Of a DNA stretch of 64,000 bases, positions 21,854 through 32,271 are shown piece after piece. Numbering within the stretch: position 1 is the first letter of the stretch; every line of letters begins with the position of its first letter. The DNA comes from Mangifera indica (lineage: Eukaryota; Streptophyta; Magnoliopsida; Sapindales; Anacardiaceae). The stretch spans positions 20,383,463-20,447,462 of the forward strand of contig NC_058137.1 in the NCBI RefSeq assembly GCF_011075055.1, given 5' to 3'. Position numbers and translations under genes: made by a program. The notes under the pieces were generated by a model that was given only the letters and a program-made list of their open reading frames with translations, searched no databases and had not been told where the DNA came from.

Positions 21854-22747
21854 ATGGAGCTGGCATTTCCCACCTTCTCAGTCCTTCTAACCTTTCTTCT
21901 CTATCTCTTCATGCTGCTGAAAAAGGGAAAGAAATCAAAAACCGTTGAAAAAACTTTGAATTTGCTTCCAGCCCCATTGAAATTACCTTCCATAGGAAAC
22001 TTGCACCAGGCGGGAGGCTCCCTACCCCATCACAGATTAAGAGACTTGGCCAGGAAATATGGGCCATTTATGCACCTACGGCTCGGGGAAGTTTCCGGTG
22101 TGGTAGTTTCATCTCCCAGGTATGCCAGAGAAGTTATGAAAACCCATGATATAAACTTTGCATCAATGCCTCAGATGGTGGCCACACATATCCTGTCTTA
22201 TGATTCTGCTGATATAATCTTTGCACCGTATGGTGATTCCTGGAGACAATTACGAAAAATCTGCATGTTGGAGCTTTTTAGCACGATAAGGGTCAAGTCT
22301 TTCCGATCAATTAGAGAGGAAGAGGTGTCCGCTCTCATTCATTGGCTTGCTTCAAATACGGGATCACCAATCAATCTTACAGAGAAAAATTTCACACTGA
22401 TTTATGGAATCAATTCCAGGGCAGCCTTTGGCGGCAAATCTAAAGATCAAGAACTATTCATATCACTTATGAAAGACATTGTAGAAGTGACGGCAGGTTT
22501 TAATATTGCAGATCTGTTTCCTTCCATTGGATTTCTCCAATGGATCACTGGATTCAAGTCCCGTGTAGAGAAGCTGCATCAAGAAGCCGACAGAATAGTC
22601 GAACAAATCATAAATGACCACAAGATGAGGAATGCAACATTGAATGAGGAGGCTGAAGATGATCTGGTTGACGTTCTTCTGAAGGTTCAACAGCATGGTG
22701 ATCTTGAATTTCCGTGAACTCTGGACAACAAAAAAGCAGTGGTCTGG
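21854..22747 (+). pseudogene. CYP71-type P450 exon 1 with premature stop (array copy 4)
   Basis: Exon 1 is nearly complete and closest to gene 3, but TGA at 22715-22717 replaces the leucine codon of EFPLT, giving 287 codons. Twelve bases are lost in phase (DKSG is missing before EAEDD). The hinge reads LLPAPLKLPS instead of [10 protein letters not shown], which would hurt folding. The donor GTAAGT at 22748 is intact. The following intron is recognisable to about 24477, where it runs into exon-1 sequence of another copy instead of exon 2. Without exon 2 there is no I-helix, ExxR or haem loop, so it is a pseudogene. Confidence 0.93.
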
Positions 22748-22799
22748 GTAAGTACTGTTCAAGGCCGCCAAATTTCTTTAGTTATTTCCATCTGAGCAT

Positions 22800-23214
22800 A
22801 AATGCTTTTAAAATTTTGCCAATCATAGAACTAATTATCATATTGATTTACGGTTTAATTTGCCTAATTTGAATAATTAATTAATTTTATTTATTACCAA
22901 ATTATTGTACATTTTTTAAAATAGTATCAAATATTTATTACATCTTTTAAATATATAATATATGATTTTATAAAACATAATTGTAAATATATTAATTAAA
23001 TATTTAATATTTTATCATATAAATAAAAAATAATTATAAACTTTTTGTTTTTATTAATTTTTTTGAACTCAATTGATTGATAAAATTTCATTGAATTTAA
23101 AGTAAATTAATATTTATATATAAATTAGATTGGTACGTAGAACTGAATTGGATTATAAAACGGTAGTGATCTAATTATAAAACCGCATCAAATTGTAATG
23201 ATCGGGTTAAAAGC
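22800..23214. mobile_element. AT-rich dispersed element, shared by copies 4 and 5
   Basis: The segment is absent from the introns of genes 1 and 3 and has a diverged copy at about 25045-25390. A third relative appears at about 38020-38520; these share words such as ACTAATTATC, ATAGTATCAAATATTTA and TTAAATAAATTAATATTTA. It looks like a non-autonomous DNA element (type uncertain) that entered the ancestor of copies 4 and 5 before they duplicated. Confidence 0.5.
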
Positions 23215-23635
23215 CACTGATTTGACCACTCAGTTAATGCTGACATTGACAAAGACAAACTCTTGTACACATTCATAGTGATGTAGGCCATACCACACTC
23301 CTACCTCCTGACTTAAACAAAGACACTTTCCACCACAGCGTAAAGGCTTCCAACGAGTTGAGCCCATTAGTGAGGTTCGATTTTATTACCACTTAACTAA
23401 GTTTAAAGATGTCGTTTTATCCGATTTAAATATAATATTAATAAATTTATAAAATTTAAAACATTATATTTATTTCATCCAAATAATTATTTTTAATTTT
23501 AAATATATAATAATATAAATTATAATATTTAATTATAATGTCTTAATCGAGCATGAGTACTCTTTCAATATATAACAATGTTATGCTACTCAAAAGCTTG
23601 TTTATACTAGAGGATGCTCGGTATCTTTTTTTTTA

Positions 23636-24114
23636 GGGGTAATTTGGTTCTGGAGTTTTAAATATTATTTTGGTAATCTATTTTTTATTATTTATATTAT
23701 TTTATTTGATTTATCAACAATAAAATATTACAGTAATTTTCTATTACCAATAATAATGTGACAGGTAATATAAGTGATAATCTGATTACTATTTTTATCT
23801 TAGGTATTAAAAAATTACCAAAGTAATCTTGATTTATTATAATTATATTATTATTTATTAATTTTTTAAAACAAAAATAAATTTATTTTTAATTAATATA
23901 ATTAATAATATAAAAATATTTAAAAATAATTATATCCAAGGACGTTTAAGAAAAATAATTTATTTAGTATTATTTTATTATTTTTAACCAAATATAATAA
24001 TTATTTATATCTATTCATTTTTATCAAATTTTATTTAATGTAATAATCATTTATACTTCTCTAAAATAATCTATCTATTTCAATAATAAAACATTACTCA
24101 AACTAAACATCTCT
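23636..24114. mobile_element. PIF/Harbinger-like MITE, copy 2 (decayed)
   Basis: The element is 479 bp and flanked by TTA (23633-23635 and 24115-24117). It aligns throughout with the element at 1138-1618, sharing for example CAGTAAT-TTCTATTACCAAT and GACAGGTAATATAAG-like blocks. The ends have drifted (GGGGTAATTTGG on the left). It interrupts the relict intron of P450 copy 4 next to TTAGAGTTGT. Confidence 0.8.
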
Positions 24115-24477
24115 TTAGAGTTGTTATATAGTAGTGACATGAATATGGTCAAGGTTCAAAAGGAGAATTTTCAAGGAGATGTGGTGGGTATCACTTGTTT
24201 AATAAATGCGATCAATAATTATACGTGTCAAATATTTCTCAACTAGGATTTGTATATAAAAATTGTATTAAAATTTATGTGACAAAAGTGTGTCCATAAA
24301 ATAAAGTGAATTAAGACTAAAAACTCAAACAAAAAGAATAAAAAAAATTGTCCGTCATTAATTGTGAAATTTTTTCCCCATAATTTTTCTCTTATTGAGT
24401 CTTTCAAGTAAATACTTATGTTCCTGTATTGAGAATTTGTACATTTTGCATTTTTCTTCGAGATTCGTAACAAAAAG

Positions 24478-24992
24478 ACAATTACAAAAAATCTGCATGT
24501 TGAAGCTTTTTAGCACGAGAAGGGTCAAGTCTTTCCGATCAATTAGAGAGGAACAGGTGTCTGCTCTCATTCACTGGCTTGCTGCAAATGCGGGATCACT
24601 AATCAACCTTACTGAGAAAATTTTCACCCTGATTTATGGAATCACATCCAGGGAAGGAAGCCTTTGGCTGCAAATCTAAAAATCAAGAACTATTCATATC
24701 ACTTATGGAAGACACTGTGGAAGTGACGGCAGGTTTTAATATTTCAGATCTGTTTCCTTCCATTGGATTTCTCCAATGGATCACTGGATTCAAGTCCCAT
24801 GTGGAGAAGCTGCATCAAGAAGCAGACAGAATAGTTGAAAAAATTATAAATGATCACAAGATGAGGAATGAAACATTGAATGACAAAAGTGAGGAGGCTG
24901 AAGATGATCTGGTTGACGTTCTTCTGAAAGTTCAACAGCATGGTGATCTTGAATTTCCATTAACTCTGGACAACATAAAAGCGGTGCTCTCG
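24478..24992 (+). pseudogene. CYP71-type P450 exon 1 fragment (array copy 5)
   Basis: The fragment begins inside the WRQLRK helix codons (ACAATTACAAAAAATCTGC) and runs to the exon-1 donor GTAAGC at 24993. A 4-bp gain near 24655 (CCAGGGAAGGAAGCC against CCAGGGCAGCC) shifts the frame between ITSRE and the FGCKSKNQ part. The first 140 or so codons and all of exon 2 are missing. It is fused directly to the tail of the copy 4 intron, so the pair is a recombination product. Downstream intron-like sequence continues to about 25390. Confidence 0.93.
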
Positions 24993-25648
24993 GTAAGCAC
25001 TGTTCAACGCCACCAAATTTCTTTAGTTATTTCCATCTATGTATAATTTGAGTAAATGAATTTAAAATTGGATTGATCATTATATTGATTTACGTTTAAT
25101 CTATTTAATTTGGATAATTAATTAGTTCAATTTATTATCAAATTAGTATGTATTTTTTAAAATAGTATCAAATATTTATTGTATCTTTTAAACATAAAAC
25201 ATATCAACCTATAAAATATCATTTTAAATATGTTAAATTAATTACAAATTTTTTATTTTTATTAGTTTTTTTAGTTCAATTAATTTATAAAATTTAATTA
25301 AATTTTAAATAAATTAATATTTACATATAAATTAAATTAGATTATAAATCGGTGGTGATCAAATTATAATGATGGGTTTAAAAAACACTGATTTTTATCC
25401 AATACGGAAACATAAGTATTTATGTGAAAATCTCAATACGAGAAAACTGCAAACAAATGATGGAAAAAATATTGCAAGGTGAAAAAGATGGAAAAAATAT
25501 TACAAGGTGAAAAAGAGATTATTTATTATTTTCGTCTAGTCTCTTTGATTTTAGCTTACTATATGCTTTCAAAGTTACACATCTTCTCTTACTTTAGGTA
25601 CACTTTAATATAGTTTTTATTTATTAACTTGACAAGTAATTGAAAATA
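24993..25648 (+). other. Relict intron of P450 copy 5 and AT-rich DNA
   Basis: Bases 24993-25045 match the start of the P450 introns. Bases 25045-25390 match the AT-rich insertion after copy 4. Similarity to the array then ends. Near 25455-25515 a short direct repeat of GGAAAAAATATTACAAGGTG type occurs. No gene is seen. Confidence 0.65.
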
Positions 25649-27451
25649 GGAAAATTAAAGTAATTGGCTAAAACAATAGGAGTTTAAGCAACTTTGCCCA
25701 AAAAGTTAAAAATTAAGCAAAAATGTCCTCTTTAACTGCAATGACCAAAATGCCCTTATATATAAACCAAAAAATTTGACATACTTCTACCCAAATTTCC
25801 CCCAGGCCACTATTAAAATACTCAAAAATCATGGGTCTCCCATGGGGCATTGTGTTCGTTCATTTTCTTCGGATTTTTGTCGATTTTTCATGTTTTTCGA
25901 TAACAAAGAAGGTTAGTGCATCATCTCTACTCTTGTTTAAATCAATTTATTGTTAGGATTATTGCAATTTTATGAAAAATTTTGAGCATTGAATATTTAG
26001 GGTTTCGATTTTGAACAATGCATAAAATGTCTTAATTCTTAGTTGTTTCAGTTGAATTTTTTGAGCGTTATTATGTTATAGGATATGTAGATTTGATTTG
26101 TATTGAAATTAAAGGTTAAAATGATGATTTTTGGCCAAAAAATACGTTAGATTTAGCTGGAAATCCCATCTGAGGGACCCCGGGATTCCCCGTGGTGAAT
26201 AAATTTCCCACGGGTTGGAATGACACCACATGGGATGGGGGGGAGAAATTTAATTTTTTAAACAGTTAGGCCCGGGGGAGAGAGGGAAACCCATAGGGGG
26301 CAAAGGAAAACTATAAAACCTATGAAAAGTAGAAAATATATAAGGGGGCAAATTGATAATTTTTCACTCCTAGGGTTTTTCTACTCGTAGTTTTCGAATT
26401 TCATATCCGTTTTTCCTATTTTATGGTTTTTTGACATGTAGTTTTCGAATTTATAGTATGTTTCTTGATTTTTGTGCTTTTTTAGGCTTGTTTTATGATA
26501 TAGTTATCTAATTTCAAATCGACTTTTTTGTTTTTATCATATTAAGTAAGTTTAACATATAGTTTTCGAATTTTATATTTCTTTGTCCTATTTTAGGGTT
26601 CTTCAACATGAAATTTTCAAATTTTAGGTCGGTTACTTTATTTTTGTACTTTTTAGCCTATTTTCTTATGTAATTTCTAAATTTCATATCGATATTTTGT
26701 TTTTTTATTTCTAAGCTATTTCAATGTTTCGTTTTTCAAATTTAGAGTCGTTTTTTTATTTTTGTCATTCTAAGGTATTTCGACTTGTACTTTTCAAATT
26801 TCTAAATGATTTTTCTGTTTTTGATATTTTAGAGTATTTCAATATGTAGTTTTCGAATTTCAGTTTCGTTTGTTGATATTTGTCATTTTAAGGTTTAGAT
26901 ATATAGCTTTCAAATTTTAGTTCAATTTTTTGATTGTTGATATTCTAAGATGTTTTTATATGTATCTATTCCTAACATTTTATTTAAATCTTTCATACAT
27001 TGTGAAATATCAAAATACCTCAATATTTTTTAACATTTCATTTTAACCTCTAAATTATTATCAACTATCCAAATGCCCCATTTACATAACATACGAACTA
27101 GATTTAACAAATAAAATTAAGTTTTGAGTTAAGATTCGTATAAATATTTTTTTTCTCATGAATTGATTTTTTCAATCCAAATTTAGAAATACGAATTTTT
27201 TCCTTCTGAATGAACCTGCAGTAATTGTTATTGAGTGAAAATAAGAGTGAGAGTGAGTGTTTGAATGATATAAGAAATGTATGTAAGTGAAAAGTTCATA
27301 CAAATATGGTGAAAGATAGTTTTGGTATTTCAAAAAATATTTAGAGCATTTTTGCTTGAAAGTTTGAAAAGTGGGCATTTTTGCTTAGGAATAGACAAAT
27401 TGGGCATTTTTCCTTAATAAGGGGTAAAATGGTCAATTAGTTTAATTTCCC
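25649..27451. mobile_element. Non-autonomous Mutator-like element with internal minisatellite
   Basis: The 1803-bp element is flanked by 9-bp TTGAAAATA (25640-25648) and TTGGAAATA (27452-27460), 8 of 9 identical. The ends are GGAAAATTAAAGTAATTGGC and, inverted, GGGAAATTAAACTAATTGAC, 16 of 20 identical. Just inside each end are words such as AAGCAAAAATG and its inverse. It has no transposase. It contains a GC-rich patch with GGGACCCCGGGATTCCCC near 26172 and a degenerate 58-bp repeat array (26380-26960). Confidence 0.82.
26380..26960 (+). repeat. Degenerate ~58-bp tandem repeat (about 10 units)
   Basis: Each unit contains a version of ATGTAGTTTTCGAATTT, then a T-rich stretch, then TTTTAGGGTTTTTCAA-like sequence. 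Units start near 26385, 26439, 26500, 26559, 26609, 26668, 26726, 26785, 26844 and 26900. Spacing is about 50-61 bp with strong divergence. It lies wholly within the Mutator-like element. Confidence 0.75.
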
Positions 27452-27460
27452 TTGGAAATA

Positions 27461-28279
27461 ATATCAAATTAGTTTGTGGGTTAGGTTGTGTTATTATTGT
27501 TTTTAATTAACTTGCGAAGCACTAGAAACTGTAAATTTACCCATACAAATTCTTAATAAAATTATTACATAAAATTAATTCATGCGGCTTTATCAACTAC
27601 AAACATTTTCACCATCAATTACTCCATTGTCTCTTTTACCGACTGGGGAGTTACATAATTAGTGATGAAGGTGAAGATGGAGTGATTCGAATGAACGCCA
27701 ATAGTGGGTAGAGATCACAAAGGAACCCCTGTTAGAGATTGGAGGATTCACTAGCAATGGTTGAGCGAATCAGGCTTGGGCTATGACATAGCTTGAAATT
27801 GGGTGAAACTATCATATCGCAAACATGTGGGGTGACAACTTTGAGATGGAAAAGATGAAACCCCAGTTGTTCGATCTGTTAGTTCTTAGAGTTGAGAAAC
27901 AGAAAGGATTTTGCTGCTCCTATCCCATCTAGAATTATATTCAGTGCCTAATAAGTCAACAAAAAATTGCTTTCAAGTCCTTTTAGCTTGGCCATGATGG
28001 AGATTCGAATCTTAATTTAGCAAATACTTTACTCAACAATTGTAGAAAAAATTTACAATCAGAATTGATTCGGATCACATACAATGAATTTAGTAATCAC
28101 ACAATTTTAGCATGATGATAAACTTGTGCCATCCAATTAAATGTGTTCAAGTAATATCACGTTTTTCTCAACAAAAGCAACTAATTATGTTCAGATGATT
28201 GTGGTACAGCAGTAAGCTTGATTAAACTCCCTGGGAGAAGAGTGTTCTATCGATACTGGTACTTGCCTTCCCCATTTTC
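27461..28279 (+). other. Upstream region of P450 gene 6
   Basis: This 819-bp region does not match the repeated upstream units of the other P450 genes, so gene 6 has an independent promoter. Bases about 27655-27960 are less AT-rich and contain ATGGAG/GAGATGG words, but no sustained reading frame. No element ends were found. Confidence 0.5.
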
Positions 28280-30887
28280 ATGGAGCTTCTACTTCCCTCG
28301 TTCACCCCGATATTTATTTTCATCCTCTTCTTGTTCATGGCTGTCAAAATAATAAAGGGATCAAAATCCAGGAACTCAAGCTCAAAGATGCCTCCAGGGC
28401 CCTGTAAACTACCTCTCATTGGGAACTTGCACCAGCTGGTTGGTTCACTACCCCATCGCCGCCTCAGAGACTTGGCCAGAAAATATGGACCCTTGATGCA
28501 CCTCCAGCTCGGTGAAGTTTCAACCATCGTAGTTTCTTCTCCAGAGATTGCCCGAGAAGTTATGAAAACCCATGACATCAACTTTGCAGACAGACCACTT
28601 CTGGTTTCCGCTAAGTTGGCAAGTTATGAGTATACTAATATTGGTTTTTCACCGTATGGAAATTATTGGAGACAGCTACGAAAAATTGCAACCATAGAGC
28701 TCTTAAGTGCAAGGCGAGTCCAATCGCTGCGATCAATCAGTGAAGAGGAGGTCTCAAATCTCATTAATGCCATACAGGCTAATGAAGGATCAGTAATCAA
28801 TCTCAGTGATAAAATAGTCAGGTTGACATACGGCGTAACAGCCAGGGCGGCTTTTGGGGAAAGATGCAAAGATGAAGAAGCTTTCGTATCATGTGTATTG
28901 GAAGCCGTAGAGGCAGCTACAGGTTTCTCCCTTGTTGATTTCTACCCTTCTGTTAAAGCAATTCATATTATTAGTAGATCGGATCTGAAGCTTGAGAAGC
29001 TGCATCAGAGGAGTGACAGAATACTGGAAAAAATCCTGAATCAGCATAAAGAGAAGGCAAGGACACAAATGGGTGAAAGAGGAGGAAAGGAAGATTTAGT
29101 TGATGTTCTTTTGAGAGTCCAGCGAGAGGGTGACCTTGAATTTCCCCTAACTGACAGCAACATCAAAGCAGTCATCTGGGTTAGTATAATATTACTTTAA
29201 TTTGCTGAAAGTACTTAGAATTTAAACCCTTTGCTACTGAGGCTGTTTGGTTTAAGAGATTTATAGATTACTTCGTTAATCTATCTTTTATTACTTATAT
29301 TATCTTATTTGATTTATTAGTAATAAAAAATTACAGTAATCTTCTATTATCAATACTAACGTAATAAGTAATATTATATTTATTTTAGGTATTAAAATAT
29401 TACTAAGATAATATTGATTTTATTATAATTATATTCTTATTTATTAATTTTTTAAGACAAAAATAAATTTATTTTTAATTAATATAACAAATAATATAAA
29501 AAATATTTAAAAATAATTATATTCAAGGGTATTTAAGTAAAATAAATCATTAGTATTCTTTTATTACCTTTAATTAAATACAATAATTATTTATACCTAT
29601 CAAATTTTATCAAACATAATAATCATTTATACTCAATAATCTTCTAAGAAATATATCTTCAAGATAATTTTTCTATTTTAATAATAAAATATTACCCAAA
29701 CCAAACACTCCTAAGAGTTATGTTACGTAAGCAAACTAACTTAGAAAGTTCACAGCAGATATTTTAATTTCACTATTTTGTTCTTTGTTGGCTGCATGAC
29801 AATAGTGTAAGGATATTTCATCCTCAAAGATAGAGGTCTTCTTCTTTTTATTATTTATATATATATATTCGTGGCAAAAATCCCTTGCAAAATAAGAAAG
29901 AAAATTCTACTAGTAACTATTGAGTTATTTTATAAGTGAAAATAGATAAAGAGATAAATTGATCATGTTTGCCGATAGAGTTTGATCAAACAGAATAAAT
30001 GGTTGGAAGATTCACTGTTTATAAATAAAACGATTCCTTGTTGGATTATGAGTCAACCTGTTTGGACGATATGTCTAATTAACAAATATTACTTGTATAT
30101 CTAATTACTCACTATGTAATGCTAAACACTTACTTTTATATAATTCTCATGAATTTTTTTAGGAAAATCTCACTGCAGAACGGTATACAAACTGAAAAAT
30201 TATTTTGATTCTATGAAATGGGCACTGAATAAATTGTGTCCAAGCTGATGATTCATTAATTTGTTTTTTTTCCAGGATATTTTTAGCGCTGGAGGTGAGA
30301 CATCAACAACGGCTTTACTGTGGGCAATGACAGAATTGATAAGAAACCCAAGGGCAATGAAAGAGGCACAAGCTGAAGTAAGACGAGTGTTTAATGGGAA
30401 AGGAAATGTTGGCGACACTGAAATTCAGGAATTGAAGTACTTGAAATCAGTGGTAAAAGAAACCCTAAGGCTGCACGCTCCTGCACCTCTTTTACTTCCG
30501 AGGGAATGCAGAGAGAGTTGCGAGATTAATGGGTACAAAATTCCTGAAAAAACCAGAGTCATTGTCAACGGATGGGCAATCTGTAGAGATCCCAGATATT
30601 GGAACGAGGCTGAGACATTCTATCCTGAGAGATTTCTTAACAGCTCAATTGATTTCCGGGGGATGGACTTCGAATACATTCCATTTGGAGCTGGAAGGAG
30701 AATTTGTCCAGGTTTGACCTATGCACTACCAAATATTGAGCTGCCACTGGCACAACTTCTTTACCATTTTGATTGGAAGCTCCCGAATGAGATGAATCCT
30801 GAAGATCTAGACGTGAGTGAGGTCTTTGGTATAACTTTGGGAAGGAAAACAGACTTGATGCTGATTCCCCTCACTTATCGTCCTTAG
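28280..30887 (+). CDS. Cytochrome P450, CYP71 clan (array gene 6, divergent)
   Basis: This is an intact 503-residue P450. Exon 1 is 28280-29179 (300 codons) and exon 2 is 30276-30887; the phase-0 intron opens GTTAGT and closes TTTCCAG. It keeps the N-terminal anchor, a hinge with [23 protein letters not shown], the I-helix SAGGET (304-309), ExxR (E362/R365), PERF (417-420) and [10 protein letters not shown] with Cys444. It is clearly related to the other array members but much more divergent, with many differences across the substrate-recognition regions. It is probably the older lineage and may use another substrate. The 1.1-kb intron contains a Harbinger-type MITE. The upstream region is not part of the repeated unit. 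Confidence 0.96.
29241..29711. mobile_element. PIF/Harbinger-like MITE, copy 3, in the intron of P450 gene 6
   Basis: This is a 471-bp relative of the element at 1138-1618. The ends read GGCTGTTTGGTTT and, inverted, GGAGTGTTTGGTTT. The flanks are TGA and TAA, so the 3-bp duplication is partly lost. The interior shares CAGTAATCTTCTATTA and ATACTAACGT. It lies about 60 bp inside the intron and leaves the splice sites intact. Confidence 0.82.
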
Positions 30888-31719
30888 TATTCTCTTATAA
30901 ATATTGCAGAAGAACATGACAAATGCAACTTATGTTTTCCTTTTTTTGGTTTTCCAGGTTTGTCCTTCTGGGTGATTATGATTTTCAGACTATAGAATGT
31001 TAAGCATGTTAAGCTTTGTTTGCTTCAAATAAGTACTGTAAAGTATGCAGGAAAATAAATGCATATGCTATTATGCTTAGTTTGGAGAATACAGTTTTAG
31101 AGACTCTGTTTTTCTAAACATAAATTCTAATATTTAAACCTCCCTCCTCTTGTGGGACTCATAGTTACCGTAACAATAAAATTATATGTACAAAATTAAA
31201 TAATTTTAAAATAAAGATAAACAACTAATTACATTATGAAGTTTTTTTTTAATATATAATTTAGTATCTGCACATAATTTGACTCTTACAATACTTTTGT
31301 ATTGTCCATTCTATGTCATTTAGTGGAGCTCAAATTTTATCTCCTACCCATTTCATTTAAGATAAATACATATCTATCACATAAATGTCTTCAAGCTTAT
31401 CCCACAAACCCTTTCAATGTAATCTTGGTCAACACAATATATTTGATTTTGTGGGTTAGGGCTAATCTAATGGTATTAACAATTCTCTTCAGAATCTTAC
31501 TTCAGATACTATCAATCATTCCCTCAAACTTAATATCCCTATCTAAAATTACTTTGTATATCAAACAAAGAAATATCAAATATAAAAATATTAGACATAC
31601 CTCATGACATTTAATATATCTACTCTAAATATAAGTCTCGAAACTCTTCCCTTGAATCGAGTTCTTCCTCTAGTCAAACTTGTCTCTTCCCATGTCACAA
31701 ACCTCACTTTGATACCATT
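30888..31719 (-). other. 3' flank of P450 gene 6 and retroelement interior remnant
   Basis: Bases to about 31290 are AT-rich 3' flank. From about 31719 down to about 31300 the minus strand starts with TGGTATCAAAG, an initiator-tRNA primer-binding-like site (31707-31717), two bases inside the LTR at 31720. It continues with short out-of-frame text. This suggests the 5' interior of an LTR retroelement on the minus strand, otherwise lost. Open frames on the + strand here look fortuitous. Confidence 0.5.
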
Positions 31720-32260
31720 TGTTGGAGACGCAACACTTAGATCCATGAAAAATAAAAAAAGACTAATCAAAAAGAAAATATATAAATATATGATTCAACC
31801 TAATCTAAAGTGACATATTCTAAAATTTAATAAGTTATTTATTTATGACTATATGACATTTAGAAAAGTAAAACCATATAACTCCTGCCAAACACTCAAA
31901 CCTAAGAAATCTACGAACACAAAAAGCTCAAACTAACATACTCCAATCAATTTATAATTTTCTTTTTAACAACTATACCACTTTTAGAGGAGAAAAGCAA
32001 CAAAATTCCTTACTAACACTCAAAATAACCCACCAACCCAAAAAGTTTGATTACACTCTTTTAATAGCTACCAGACACTTTACACCCTTTTAATAGCTCA
32101 ATTACACAGATTCAAGATAATATCTCAAGATACTTCTTGTCTCTTTTTTCTTAAAGCACATAGAGTTGGTTTACAAAGTGTTTTTCGATACAACTTCACC
32201 AGCATGGAATCAAACATAAGTGAAAACATGCAACACAAAGTTTACCATATTAAACCAACA
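31720..32260 (-). mobile_element. LTR of a minus-strand retroelement remnant
   Basis: The 541-bp segment begins (minus strand) TGTTGG and ends CCAACA, a perfect terminal inverted hexamer. It is followed after two bases by TGGTATCAAAG, matching a plant initiator-tRNA primer site. That combination is diagnostic of an LTR next to its interior. No partner LTR was found in the window. Its outer edge abuts the last codons of the DUF2921 pseudogene (stop near 32272). Confidence 0.7.
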
Positions 32261-32271
32261 TATTGCTTATT

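Larger units (their letters stand above)
22748..24477 (+). other. Relict intron of P450 copy 4 with two insertions
   Basis: Blocks at about 22748-22795, 23215-23630 and 24118-24477 align with the introns of genes 1 and 3. Between them lie an AT-rich insertion (about 22800-23214), also present after copy 5, and a Harbinger-type MITE (23636-24114). The intron stops at GAGATTCGTAACAAAAA. In gene 3 the same point is followed by about 110 bp more before exon 2. Confidence 0.8.

Noticed and set aside
9303..30887. Biosynthetic gene cluster
   Set aside because: Only P450s are present. No terpene synthase, transferase or dehydrogenase gene lies within or beside the array.
31302..31813. Plus-strand frames of 101 and 69 codons after P450 gene 6
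   Set aside because: They run antisense through the primer-site and interior remnant of a minus-strand retroelement and have no recognised domain.
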